DNA of 37,920 nucleotides from a virus. The position numbers and the translations under genes were made by a program. The notes under the pieces were generated by a model. That model worked only from the letters and a program-made list of their open reading frames with translations. It made no database searches and was not told where the DNA came from. The DNA is taken from IMG/VR virus record IMGVR_UViG_3300010371_001396, positions 1 through 37,920 of that record; one strand, given 5' to 3'. This document shows positions 24,984-31,460 of the stretch, piece after piece (position 1 is the stretch's first letter; every line of letters starts with the position of its first letter).

Positions 24984-25391
24984 TTATTGTTTTTCCGATG
25001 CTCTTGCTGCTGCATCCGCTTCTTTTGCTATCCTCTCCATTTCAACTGGGTCGTTTTCTATTGCCTGCATAACTGAATCCTGTCTGTTTTTTTCTATTTC
25101 AAACAAAGAGTCTACCCTATGTTTTTTAATGGCTTCGATATCTCTTAAATAAGCCGCATCCGCTAATATGTCATTCCTAAATAATAGTGCTATCGAGTCT
25201 TTTTTATAAAGCCAGTACTCGGCACTAATACCTAAAAACACTTTTCTATCAACTGAATCCGGTTTACCAAATTTGCTTTCTACATCAGCAGGCCTATCAG
25301 CGTTTAATTTTAAATCAGTTATACTGTTTTTATGGCCGCAAGCTGACAAAATCAGCACACAAACTACTATTGCAATTATTTTGTTTTTCAT
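24984..25391 (-). CDS. Putative lipoprotein, possible BamE-like fold
   Basis: The 135-aa product has a clear type II signal: MKNKIIAIVVCVLILSAC with lipobox LSAC (Cys18) followed by Gly-His, so it should be lipidated. Residues 30-72 carry the pattern DRPADVESKFGKPDSVDRK ... YWLYKKDSIALLFRND, which resembles the compact BamE/SmpA-type fold. Residues about 75-135 form a charged helix. Phage lipoproteins of lysogens often exclude superinfecting phages or change the host surface. That is a guess from localisation; the fold assignment is tentative. Confidence 0.72.
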   Translation of the reverse strand: MKNKIIAIVVCVLILSACGHKNSITDLKLNADRPADVESKFGKPDSVDRKVFLGISAEYWLYKKDSIALLFRNDILADAAYLRDIEAIKKHRVDSLFEIEKNRQDSVMQAIENDPVEMERIAKEADAAARASEKQ

Positions 25392-25424
25392 TAGCTTAAT
25401 TTTTTGGTTAGTAAATATATTAAA

Positions 25425-25847
25425 TTATAGTTTTGTATGAATATCTATTTCAAGTTTAGCGAGGTTAATTAGTGTCTGTGCCGACTTTGAAATTTGTTGT
25501 GCCTGAGGCACATAATCCCGGCTTGCCACAACTTTATCCATACTATCCAATAAAACATCCCTTATTTTCTCTAAAGTCTGATTAGGCGCAATTCTCGACC
25601 TTGATACCATTTGTTTTTCTGGCGTATTTGCAACAGCAACAATATCATTCCCCTTAACTTCAACTTCTTTATACTCCCGCATAAATACGTTTACATTATA
25701 AATAGTTGTTTCAAGCCAATCCTTGTCTGTGGCAACAAGTATAGTTTCTCCGGTTTCTTTAAAGCTCAAAAATTTATAAATTTCTTCGCTCGTTCTGTGC
25801 TGATAAGTTTTACCCATCATAGCACTTAATGCTTTAGTTCTGCTCAT
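25425..25847 (-). CDS. Hypothetical protein, conserved-looking phage type
   Basis: The 140-aa protein is not recognised. It begins with a basic segment (MSRTKALSAMMGKTYQHRTSEEIYKFLSF), continues with an alpha/beta part (TILVATDKDWLETTIYNVN) and ends in two helices (LEKIRDVLLDSMDKVV and AQTLINLAKLEIDI). Its start overlaps the stop of the HNH gene (ATGA), so the two are co-translated. No signal or membrane segment is visible. Confidence 0.6.
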   Translation of the reverse strand: MSRTKALSAMMGKTYQHRTSEEIYKFLSFKETGETILVATDKDWLETTIYNVNVFMREYKEVEVKGNDIVAVANTPEKQMVSRSRIAPNQTLEKIRDVLLDSMDKVVASRDYVPQAQQISKSAQTLINLAKLEIDIHTKL

Positions 25848-26467
25848 AATTTTTCATTTGTTTTTTTAGTTATTGTTCTGTTTAATTTATGCACTAGACG
25901 TATTGTTGATTTTAGCTCGGGCGAGTATCTGTGAATTGTGTTTTTACTCATGTGTTGCGACCTGTTTATTAATTCAAGATTACTTACTTCGCAATTCATT
26001 GTGTTGCCATCTTTAAAGCGTATAATCATGCCGGGTGGTATTTCCCCTTTTTCCTTTTCCCAATTGTATCTGTGCAATGGAAGCCATTTGCTTAAAGATG
26101 TTCGGATGAACTGATACTTAACACCTCTTTTATCAGGCCGGATAGATATTACTCCATTTGCTTTTGTATTGTGGGGCAAGTTCCCTTTTTTAAACCGTGT
26201 TTTCTTTGTTCTTGCTATGGCTTTTTTGTCCATGTACTCCGATTGCTTTCTTCCTTTATTAAAGGAAATATGACCCTCTCTAAATCTACCTATACTCGAA
26301 CGTACTTCTCGTATGGAATCAGGAAGTTTTAATCCTAATTTAAAAAGTCTGTTTTTAATAGAGCTTAAAGTGGTATTTAACTCATTTGCCAGCTCCACAT
26401 ATGGTTTAGTGCAAATGTTTTTACGTAAGTAATTATCCTCTTTTTTAGTCCAAATTTTACGGGGCAT
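25844..26467 (-). CDS. HNH endonuclease with N-terminal Myb/SANT-like DNA-binding domain
   Basis: The 207-aa protein begins with a SANT/Myb-like helical domain (IWTKKEDNYLRKNI ... ELANELNTTLSSIKNRLFKLG, residues 4-45). The C-terminal part has LPLHRYNWEKEKGEIPPGM (about 131-149) and an Asn-rich DGNTMNCEVSNLELI, the HNH_3-type arrangement with His at 134 and conserved Asn residues. Such proteins are usually free-standing homing or mobility endonucleases. It sits between a MazG-like gene and a hypothetical gene in the same operon as the DGR, with a 1-base gap and a 4-base overlap, so it is integrated in the transcript instead of being an obvious recent insertion. Confidence 0.8.
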   Translation of the reverse strand: MPRKIWTKKEDNYLRKNICTKPYVELANELNTTLSSIKNRLFKLGLKLPDSIREVRSSIGRFREGHISFNKGRKQSEYMDKKAIARTKKTRFKKGNLPHNTKANGVISIRPDKRGVKYQFIRTSLSKWLPLHRYNWEKEKGEIPPGMIIRFKDGNTMNCEVSNLELINRSQHMSKNTIHRYSPELKSTIRLVHKLNRTITKKTNEKL

Positions 26468-26468
26468 A

Positions 26469-26954
26469 CTAGTAAATTTTAAGTTTTATTCTATCAGCCA
26501 ATCTTGCAAGCTTTCTATTTTCAGATAAAGCAATAGCCTCCTTATCAAGCATATTCTCTAATTGCGCAAGCATTATTTTCACGTCGGCAACTTCTCCACA
26601 CAAGCTAAAGTAAGCAAGTGAATATTTAGTTCCATTGTGCAAGTCCTTATTAGCGTGCATTATTTCCCTTTCCATTACACCCCCTAAACGTTTAAGTTTA
26701 TTAATACTTTGCATAAGCTCTCCAATCTCTTCGTGCAGCATATCAATTTGTTTAGGGCAACCGTGTAAAGCAACAGCAGCTTGTAAAATTTTATCCCTGT
26801 TATTGATTGCGGCAATTATTTTAACCTGCTCGGTTTGTTTTTTATCAACTTCTCGCTTATCAATTTTTGTTTTGTGCTCATAACCTAAACTAAACCCTAT
26901 AATTAATGCAAAAAACATTAACCAAAATGCGTATAAAAATATTTCGTATCCCAT
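26469..26954 (-). CDS. Membrane-anchored MazG-like nucleotide pyrophosphohydrolase
   Basis: The 161-aa protein has one N-terminal transmembrane helix (FLYAFWLMFFALIIGFSLGY, residues 6-25), a charged linker, and then a MazG-like all-alpha domain. The metal-binding motif EExxE appears as E75-E76-IG-E79 and the second motif ExxD as E121-VA-D124, in CGEVADVKIML. This family hydrolyses (d)NTPs to monophosphates and pyrophosphate. The membrane anchor is unusual. It lies in the DGR-containing operon, between the 107-aa gene and the HNH gene. Confidence 0.75.
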   Translation of the reverse strand: MGYEIFLYAFWLMFFALIIGFSLGYEHKTKIDKREVDKKQTEQVKIIAAINNRDKILQAAVALHGCPKQIDMLHEEIGELMQSINKLKRLGGVMEREIMHANKDLHNGTKYSLAYFSLCGEVADVKIMLAQLENMLDKEAIALSENRKLARLADRIKLKIY

Positions 26955-26968
26955 TGTTTTTTTTGTTT

Positions 26969-27292
26969 TTAAGTGAATTTAAATCCCTTGTTATCTTCTT
27001 TTATAGTGGTTTCAAATGGTAAATTTTCTTCCGGTACTTGGCTTATTTGCTCTCTAAGCAACATGGAGTTAGTCCAAAGTATGTGCTGCTTACCACTATA
27101 TATAAGCTGCATTGTTAGCCGTTTACCATCTCCCTTATCCTTAAAGTTAGACGGCTCAACTTTATACTTCTGTACTATAATTGGTCTGTCAAGCACTTTG
27201 TTTATGCTAATCTTATCGCCCGAAAAGGTTAAGTTTTTAGGCTCTTTAATCCCCATATCACTAAATTTTTTTACCGCAGGTTTTTCTTCCAT
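26969..27292 (-). CDS. 107-aa protein overlapping the DGR reverse transcriptase gene
   Basis: The protein has no family I can name with confidence. A central beta-rich part contains KISINKVLDRPIIVQKYKV (residues 28-46), KRLTMQLIYSGKQHILW (about 58-74) and then a helix MLLREQISQ, which would fit a small OB-like fold. The start codon lies 32 bases inside the RT gene, so translation is probably coupled. The tight link makes it a candidate DGR accessory protein or a single-strand nucleic-acid binding protein; this is inference. It does not resemble the helical-bundle Avd. Confidence 0.65.
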   Translation of the reverse strand: MEEKPAVKKFSDMGIKEPKNLTFSGDKISINKVLDRPIIVQKYKVEPSNFKDKGDGKRLTMQLIYSGKQHILWTNSMLLREQISQVPEENLPFETTIKEDNKGFKFT

Positions 27293-28238
27293 ATAAAAGT
27301 TTATTAATTAATGTTTTTGTATTAGCATGCTTTGCCTGCCCCAAATACGATGCAATAGTTGAAGCAGGTTTATTTCTTGCAATGGCACGTGCCATTTTTT
27401 GTTTGTTCCTTTTTCTTAAAAGCACATGAGTATGAAAATATTTATAACCCAACACATCTACTCCTCTGTCTTCAACCTTAAATACTTGATAATTGCCTTT
27501 AAGCTCTAAGTTTAAATTATCTTTTAAATAGCTTTTAATCTCATGTAAAAGTGCGTGCAGCTCTTCTTTGGTAGCTCCAAATAATATTAAATCATCTGCA
27601 TATCTAAAATAGTATCTGCGGCGTTTTACCTCCTTAATCCAATGGTCAAATGGTGTTAAGTAAAAGTTTGCTAAGTACTGGCTTAGATAGTTACCAATAG
27701 GCAATCCGGGTGCGCTGTCAATTATCTCATCCAAAAACCACAACAGGTCTTTATCTTTAAATTTACGGCGCAAAAGCTGTTTTAGTATAGCGTGGTCAAC
27801 ATTCGGGTAAAACTTCTTTATATCCAGTTGCAGGCAATAAGTTGTGCCCTCCACATCAAGCAATGCTTTTTTTATTGCCCGGTGTGCAGCATGTACGCCT
27901 CGCTTTTTTATGCAACTGTAAGTATCAGCTGTAAATGCCGATATAAAAACAGGCTCCAAAACATTCATAATTGCATGGTGTGCTATCCTGTCCGGAAAGA
28001 AGGGCAATCTGTAAACCTCACGTTCTTTTGGCTCATACACTTTAAAAGTGGTGTATTTGGATGTCTTAAAAGTTTTGGTTATCAAAAGCCTTTGTAGCTC
28101 TTGGAGGTTTAACTCTCTTTGTTGCAAATGTAATTTAACGCCAAATTGTTTACGCTTGCCTCGTATGGCTTTCGTTTCTGCTTGCAACAGGTTTTCTGTT
28201 GAGCATATTTGTTGGTATAGGTTATTTAACCTTTTCAT
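27261..28238 (-). CDS. DGR reverse transcriptase
   Basis: The 325-aa protein copies the TR transcript into adenine-mutated cDNA. RT motifs are visible in order: LQLDIKKFYPNV (catalytic Asp139), GLPIGNYLSQYLANFYL (178-194, the IGxxxSQ form found in DGR-type RTs in place of the QGxxxSP of group II intron RTs), FRYADDLILFG (211-221, catalytic YADD), and a later GVDVLGYKYF (259-268). There is no maturase, RNase H or integrase domain, and the length is typical of DGR RTs. It sits 116 bases downstream of the TR on the same strand, and downstream of two VR-bearing target genes. Confidence 0.95.
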   Translation of the reverse strand: MKRLNNLYQQICSTENLLQAETKAIRGKRKQFGVKLHLQQRELNLQELQRLLITKTFKTSKYTTFKVYEPKEREVYRLPFFPDRIAHHAIMNVLEPVFISAFTADTYSCIKKRGVHAAHRAIKKALLDVEGTTYCLQLDIKKFYPNVDHAILKQLLRRKFKDKDLLWFLDEIIDSAPGLPIGNYLSQYLANFYLTPFDHWIKEVKRRRYYFRYADDLILFGATKEELHALLHEIKSYLKDNLNLELKGNYQVFKVEDRGVDVLGYKYFHTHVLLRKRNKQKMARAIARNKPASTIASYLGQAKHANTKTLINKLLYGRKTCGKKI

Positions 28239-28353
28239 GTGCCTTTGCTTGTAAGGTCTTCTTCGCTTTCGCTACCAAAGCCCTTGTAAGTTTTAGTTCT
28301 TTTTTTGCTATGTGAGCAAGGTTTGCATTGTGATTTTAAAATAGTCTCGCTTA

Positions 28354-28418
28354 GGTGCGAGCTGACATTCGAATTCGAGTTCCAGTTGTCGTAGTTCGTA
28401 TCCGAGAAGCGACCGCTC
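28354..28418 (-). repeat. DGR template repeat (TR)
   Basis: This 65-bp non-coding copy lies between the first target gene and the RT. On the coding strand its virtual peptide contains TNYDNWNSNSNVS with repeated AAC and AAT codons, the codons most freely diversified by A mutagenesis without creating stops. Compared with VR1 and VR2, all 48 positions that are not A (coding strand) are identical. Of its 17 A residues, 13 are changed in at least one VR. Similarity stops sharply at both ends. Confidence 0.95.
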
Positions 28419-28465
28419 GAAATCCAACACTCAAGTCAGCTCTCCAATGCACAACCTGTTTTGGT

Positions 28466-28894
28466 TTAACCCAAATGATGCATCAAATGATATTTTTCTG
28501 CATGTTCTTGAAAAAATGCAACCTTCTCAGTCGTATCAAACATAAGGCGCGAGCCGACAAACGAATCCGAGTACCAGCTGCCGTAGCCCGTATCCGAGAA
28601 GCGACCGCCCCTTGGTTTGTCCGCTGTGGGTGCAATTGCAAACGCCGCAAAAGGTTTCCAAGTTCCGTCTGTAAAGTCAGGCTCCCATACCGTGCCATCT
28701 TCGTTAGTGTTTATAGCTTTTGCCCATACATGCAAAACGTAATCACTCTCGGCACGTGGTCTGTACCATTCCGGGTATTGGTCAAAACTTGGTAATTTAC
28801 TAAAGTCTTCGCCCGCTCTTTTAAATGCCGCTTCCGGTGTTGTTAGGTCTTCGTAATACAACTTTTTTTCTACTTCTTTTTTTGTTTTTGCCAT
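28466..28894 (-). CDS. DGR target protein 1 (C-type lectin-like variable domain)
   Basis: The 142-aa protein carries VR1 at residues about 95-117 near its C-terminus, as DGR targets do. The surrounding Trp- and Gly-rich sequence (WAKAINTNEDGTVWEPDF, then WKPFAAFAI, then RGGRFSDTGYGSWYSDSFVG) is the pattern of the CLec-type ligand-binding fold. Diversified residues are Gly96, Asp101, Gly103, Gly105, Ser106, Tyr108, Asp110, Phe112, Gly114 and Arg116. After the VR, VGSRLMF and a 20-residue helix follow. There is no signal peptide or membrane segment, and no tail-fibre domain. The N-terminal 30 residues are helical and basic. The ligand is unknown. Confidence 0.9.
   Translation of the reverse strand: MAKTKKEVEKKLYYEDLTTPEAAFKRAGEDFSKLPSFDQYPEWYRPRAESDYVLHVWAKAINTNEDGTVWEPDFTDGTWKPFAAFAIAPTADKPRGGRFSDTGYGSWYSDSFVGSRLMFDTTEKVAFFQEHAEKYHLMHHLG
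28546..28610 (-). repeat. DGR variable repeat VR1
   Basis: This 65-bp copy inside target gene 1 differs from the TR at 11 positions, each of them A on the coding strand in the TR: (+ strand view) 5 of the T residues became C at isolated sites, others became A or C. No non-A position differs. Identity ends at the same base on both sides as for VR2, except two more matching bases at the 3' side. Confidence 0.93.
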
Positions 28895-28912
28895 CTTGCT
28901 TTTTATTATTGG

Positions 28913-29401
28913 TTATTTAATTACTTTTTTGTGGGCCCATCCTTCAAATACTTTCGGGAATTTTGCAACCGCATCCAAGGCGTGTGCAGATCTTAAAAAT
29001 GTTTGGCGCGAGCCGACAAGCGAATGCGAGGACCAGTTGCCGTAGCGCGTACCCGAGAAGCGACCGCCCCGCATATCATAATACACATTGTATTTATCGA
29101 ATTTGCCGTTATCCCAATCCGGCTCTTTACCTTCATTATAAGCTTCAACAATAAGGCATATAAGCATACTGTTTTTAGCTCCTAACAAACGCAGGTTATC
29201 GCCTTCGTAGTTAATAATGTCAAGCACTTCTTTTTCAGGCTTTGTTAATTCAATAATATCCTCAATCGAATTAATTCGGTCTTTAACATCCGTGCTAAAT
29301 AGTTTCGGTAACAGTTTAGCTAAAAAGCTTTTGTTACTTGCATCGCCTTCGTTGTAGGCTTTTTTTACGTCGTCTTCAAACAACTCTACTGTTTTACTCA
29401 T
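28913..29401 (-). CDS. DGR target protein 2 (C-type lectin-like variable domain)
   Basis: The 162-aa protein has a unique helical N-terminus (residues 1-75, FEDDVKKAYNEGDASNKSF) followed by a DGR-type C-terminal domain (about 78-155). VR2 spans residues about 111-132: RGGRFSGTRYGNWSSHSLVG. After it, SRQTFLRS and a helix ALDAVAKFPKVFEGW close the fold, as in many Bacteroidota DGR targets where GSR-x-x-F precedes a helical end. The N-terminus is unrelated to target 1, so the two genes share only the lectin-like module. The spacing to target 1 is 18 bases. Neither protein has obvious tail attachment sequence. Confidence 0.9.
   Translation of the reverse strand: MSKTVELFEDDVKKAYNEGDASNKSFLAKLLPKLFSTDVKDRINSIEDIIELTKPEKEVLDIINYEGDNLRLLGAKNSMLICLIVEAYNEGKEPDWDNGKFDKYNVYYDMRGGRFSGTRYGNWSSHSLVGSRQTFLRSAHALDAVAKFPKVFEGWAHKKVIK
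29005..29069 (-). repeat. DGR variable repeat VR2
   Basis: This 65-bp copy in target gene 2 differs from the TR at 12 positions, all A on the coding strand in the TR, and from VR1 at 7 positions. Six sites differ between the two VRs in the base installed or in being changed at all, so the two copies were diversified independently. Confidence 0.93.
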
Positions 29402-29443
29402 TTTTTGTTTTGGTTTTTATGGTTATTATTAGTTACTACTTTT

Positions 29444-29668
29444 TTAAAATTGTTGTGGGTGGCAATGGCCGCATAACTGTTTACTGTTGTACTCGGTTAG
29501 CTTCATTCCTATTTCACCGCATCGTTCGCACTTGGGTAATTTCTTAATAGCATAATAAACAGTATTAAAAAATTCCATAGGCGATAATTCTCCCATTTCA
29601 TACTGTACAATCCATTTGTGGCAAAATTTGTTTTCTAAGTCTTCTTTTGTTTTTAGTGTTTCAGGCAT
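29444..29668 (-). CDS. Small zinc-ribbon-like protein
   Basis: I place the start at ATG 29668 (MPETLKTKEDL, 74 aa); an upstream in-frame TTG would lengthen it by 10 residues but overlap the preceding gene. Residues about 45-72 contain CERCGEIGMKL and LCGHCH, a C-x2-C...C-x2-C pattern that should bind one zinc ion. The N-terminal half is helical with acidic residues (HKWIVQYEMGELSPMEFF). Such proteins are common among early phage genes and may bind nucleic acid or a host protein. Confidence 0.65.
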   Translation of the reverse strand: MPETLKTKEDLENKFCHKWIVQYEMGELSPMEFFNTVYYAIKKLPKCERCGEIGMKLTEYNSKQLCGHCHPQQF

Positions 29669-29687
29669 GATTTGTTTTTTATGGTTT

Positions 29688-29921
29688 TCATTCTTCAAAT
29701 AATTCTAATTGATTTGTTGGTTCTTCCGGAGCAGATAAAATGTTATCAATCGTAACGGGCGATAGCCAAAACCTTTTTGAAAGCATTATTAAAATGGCTT
29801 CACGTCTGTATAACTCAATCTCTCTGCCTTTTTTATCTTTAATGGTTTTTTTAGCCAATTCATCATACTTGGCCTTTATAGCTTCGTTTCTTTCAATTAA
29901 TAAACTTTTGTCTCTGCTCAT
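29688..29921 (-). CDS. Small helical protein with possible clamp-binding tail
   Basis: The 77-aa protein is highly charged and helical (IERNEAIKAKYDELAKK), with an HTH-like second half (YRREAILIMLSKRFWLSPVTIDNIL, in pieces, about 38-62). The C-terminus is NQLELFEE. QLELF matches the QLxLF pentapeptide used by many bacterial proteins to bind the DNA polymerase sliding clamp, and it lies in a free tail, where such motifs usually occur. A role in replication is inferred. It follows the replisome-organizer-like gene by one base. Confidence 0.6.
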   Translation of the reverse strand: MSRDKSLLIERNEAIKAKYDELAKKTIKDKKGREIELYRREAILIMLSKRFWLSPVTIDNILSAPEEPTNQLELFEE

Positions 29922-29922
29922 G

Positions 29923-30339
29923 TTATATATCCCAGCGTGCTTGGTTTAGGTAAGTGGTTGCGTATGCTTTTGCTGTTTTAGTTGTGTTTAAAATGCTATT
30001 GTATTTTTTTATATAATCAAATGCTTTTAGCTGCTCTTCCTTTGGCAATTTTTCCCACGATTGTATTGCTTTCTTTTTACCACAGTTTTTTTCAGCATAA
30101 GCATCCCAAAACATATCAAAGCTCACTTCCCTGTTTATCTCGGTTAACTTTACCTTATTTTCAATCGCAGCCTTAATAAATGCCTCCTGAAGGATGTATA
30201 AATTAAAAGCACCTTTTGCGCTTTCTTTTTTTTGCCCGGCCTCAATAACTTCAAACGAGCTAAATATGCCATCAGTAAAACTTACTTTTACTTCTGATAA
30301 AAACAGGCTGCTGTAGTATGTATATATTTTTATGGCCAC
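29923..30339 (-). CDS. Phage replisome organizer/DnaT-like C-terminal protein
   Basis: The 138-aa protein ends with a domain seen at the C-terminus of phage replication-initiation proteins: FDMFWDAYAEKNCGKKKAIQSW (in pieces, about 74-95), then EEQLKAFDYIKKYNSI and AYATTYLNQARWDI. The pattern FW-x-x-Y...K...A-x-x-W-x-x-L...YLNQxRW is characteristic. The N-terminus is beta-rich (SSLFLSEVKVSFTDGIFSSF) and not recognised. It may help load helicase at phage origins or forks. It overlaps its upstream neighbour by 10 bases. Confidence 0.65.
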   Translation of the reverse strand: MAIKIYTYYSSLFLSEVKVSFTDGIFSSFEVIEAGQKKESAKGAFNLYILQEAFIKAAIENKVKLTEINREVSFDMFWDAYAEKNCGKKKAIQSWEKLPKEEQLKAFDYIKKYNSILNTTKTAKAYATTYLNQARWDI

Positions 30340-30650
30340 GGTTGCACAGGTATTGTTTTGTCTATTTCGGTTGCTATTTGTGCAGAAGTTGTGTTGTGGG
30401 CTATTTGCTTACGCTTATAGGCTGTTAAAAAGGCAAGAGCTTCGATTGCATTCATTGTAAACTTGCATTCCGGCTTAGGCCATTTAAACGCCTCCTGAAG
30501 CTTTGTAGCAGGCTTAAATAAAATCTTAATAAGCATAAGCTGCTCAACGCTTATTTTCTCTTGGTAATCCTCCATCAAATGGTTCATACCACTGTTAAGC
30601 ATTACTACTTGATGCTGCTTAAGTTTAAAAGTGTATTTATCCTTTAGCAT
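30330..30650 (-). CDS. Hypothetical early protein
   Basis: The 106-aa protein is unrecognised. It is mostly helical, with a first half of KLKQHQVVMLNSGMNHLM and a second with FTMNAIEALAFLTAYKRKQIA. No metal-binding Cys/His cluster, membrane helix or signal is visible. It overlaps both neighbours by 10-14 bases, so it is translationally coupled to the GemA-like and replisome-organizer-like genes and may act with them. Confidence 0.55.
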   Translation of the reverse strand: MLKDKYTFKLKQHQVVMLNSGMNHLMEDYQEKISVEQLMLIKILFKPATKLQEAFKWPKPECKFTMNAIEALAFLTAYKRKQIAHNTTSAQIATEIDKTIPVQPWP

Positions 30651-31056
30651 AATAGCTTTTTAAAAGGTTTTCAAATTGCGTTACAAGCTTTGGTAATTCT
30701 GCTTCGGTATAGTCATCTAACTTTTTGTGCAGGTAACCATATTTGTTTAGCCAAAAATTAATTCTACTCCAGTCTAATTTTCCGGCAAGCGTCCATTGCA
30801 TTTCATAACAGATGCTAAAAATCTTCTTGCGCATTTTTTGGCAAGCTTCAGTTTGGTTTGGCATTTGAGTTTTCTTACTGCTCATACTTTCTAAATGCGA
30901 TATCAGGTTAGCACACTCATGTACAAGCATTTTGCTGCTGCTTGTAGTTCTGCCTCCGGTGTAGCTATGAACTAAATCCTCTTTAGTTTCGGCGTCTATT
31001 TTTAACTCCCCAATAAGGGCGTGTAGCTTTTTATTTTGTTCTCGGTTTCTAAACAT
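30637..31056 (-). CDS. GemA-like (Mu gp16, DUF1018-type) protein
   Basis: The 139-aa protein begins QNKKLHALIGELKIDAETKEDLV (in pieces) and ends with LDDYTEAELPKLVTQFENLL. These are the two conserved ends of GemA/gp16-type proteins of transposable phages, which modulate host gene expression and DNA topology in Mu. The middle (about 78-100, KKIFSICYEMQWTLAGKLDW) fits the helical centre of the family. I do not see a diagnostic catalytic motif, so the assignment rests on the overall pattern and the transposable-phage context. Confidence 0.6.
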   Translation of the reverse strand: MFRNREQNKKLHALIGELKIDAETKEDLVHSYTGGRTTSSSKMLVHECANLISHLESMSSKKTQMPNQTEACQKMRKKIFSICYEMQWTLAGKLDWSRINFWLNKYGYLHKKLDDYTEAELPKLVTQFENLLKSYYAKG

Positions 31057-31059
31057 GAT

Positions 31060-31434
31060 TTAAATAAGGTTTAAAAGCAGTTTAATTTTCATCCAAGTAC
31101 TTAAGCGCACTTCGTTCATGGTTTCAATTTCATAAACAGGTATTTGCAAAAACAAGGCAATAAATATTTCTCTTACAGCTCCTCTGCTTTTTCGCCAATC
31201 ATCTAAGGCAAATACGGCATCACACCAAATAAGCGCAGCTATGCAGCATTTCATGTATGCAATCCAACTTTTGTTATGGTTATCATCAAGCTTATGTGGG
31301 TTTACAGGTATAAATTTTCTACCTATAATAAAAGCTTCCGCTGCGGCGAACTTCGCCTTGTTACCATTGGGTGCGCCCGTTATGCGTCCCGATATGTAAA
31401 CTTTTTCTCTTTGTATTTCTGTGTTATTTTCCAT
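31060..31434 (-). CDS. DUF4406 (nucleoside deoxyribosyltransferase-like) protein
   Basis: The 124-aa protein has the DUF4406 pattern: VYISGRITGAPNG at the N-terminus (residues 12-24), a helix with F-x-x-A-E, then FIPVNPHKLDD, SWIAYMKCCIAALIWCDAVFAL and DDWRKSRGAVREIFIAL. These elements make a Rossmann-like fold related to nucleoside 2-deoxyribosyltransferases, in which YISG/P and the late Asp-W...S-x-G-A-x-x-E are conserved. A role in nucleotide metabolism or signalling is possible; the substrate is unknown. The start lies 26 bases downstream of the cloverleaf-like element. Confidence 0.8.
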   Translation of the reverse strand: MENNTEIQREKVYISGRITGAPNGNKAKFAAAEAFIIGRKFIPVNPHKLDDNHNKSWIAYMKCCIAALIWCDAVFALDDWRKSRGAVREIFIALFLQIPVYEIETMNEVRLSTWMKIKLLLNLI

Positions 31435-31460
31435 CCCTTGGTTATTTTATATTTTAATCT

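Noticed and set aside
28355-28795. 146-aa + strand ORF covering TR and VR1, with a repeated Arg/Val-rich pattern
   Set aside because: It is the antisense shadow of the TR and target gene 1. Its internal repeat is simply the TR/VR similarity read backwards, and the adenine bias only makes sense on the - strand.
28963-29185. Short + strand ORFs over VR2
   Set aside because: Antisense shadows of target gene 2, with no start context or family resemblance.
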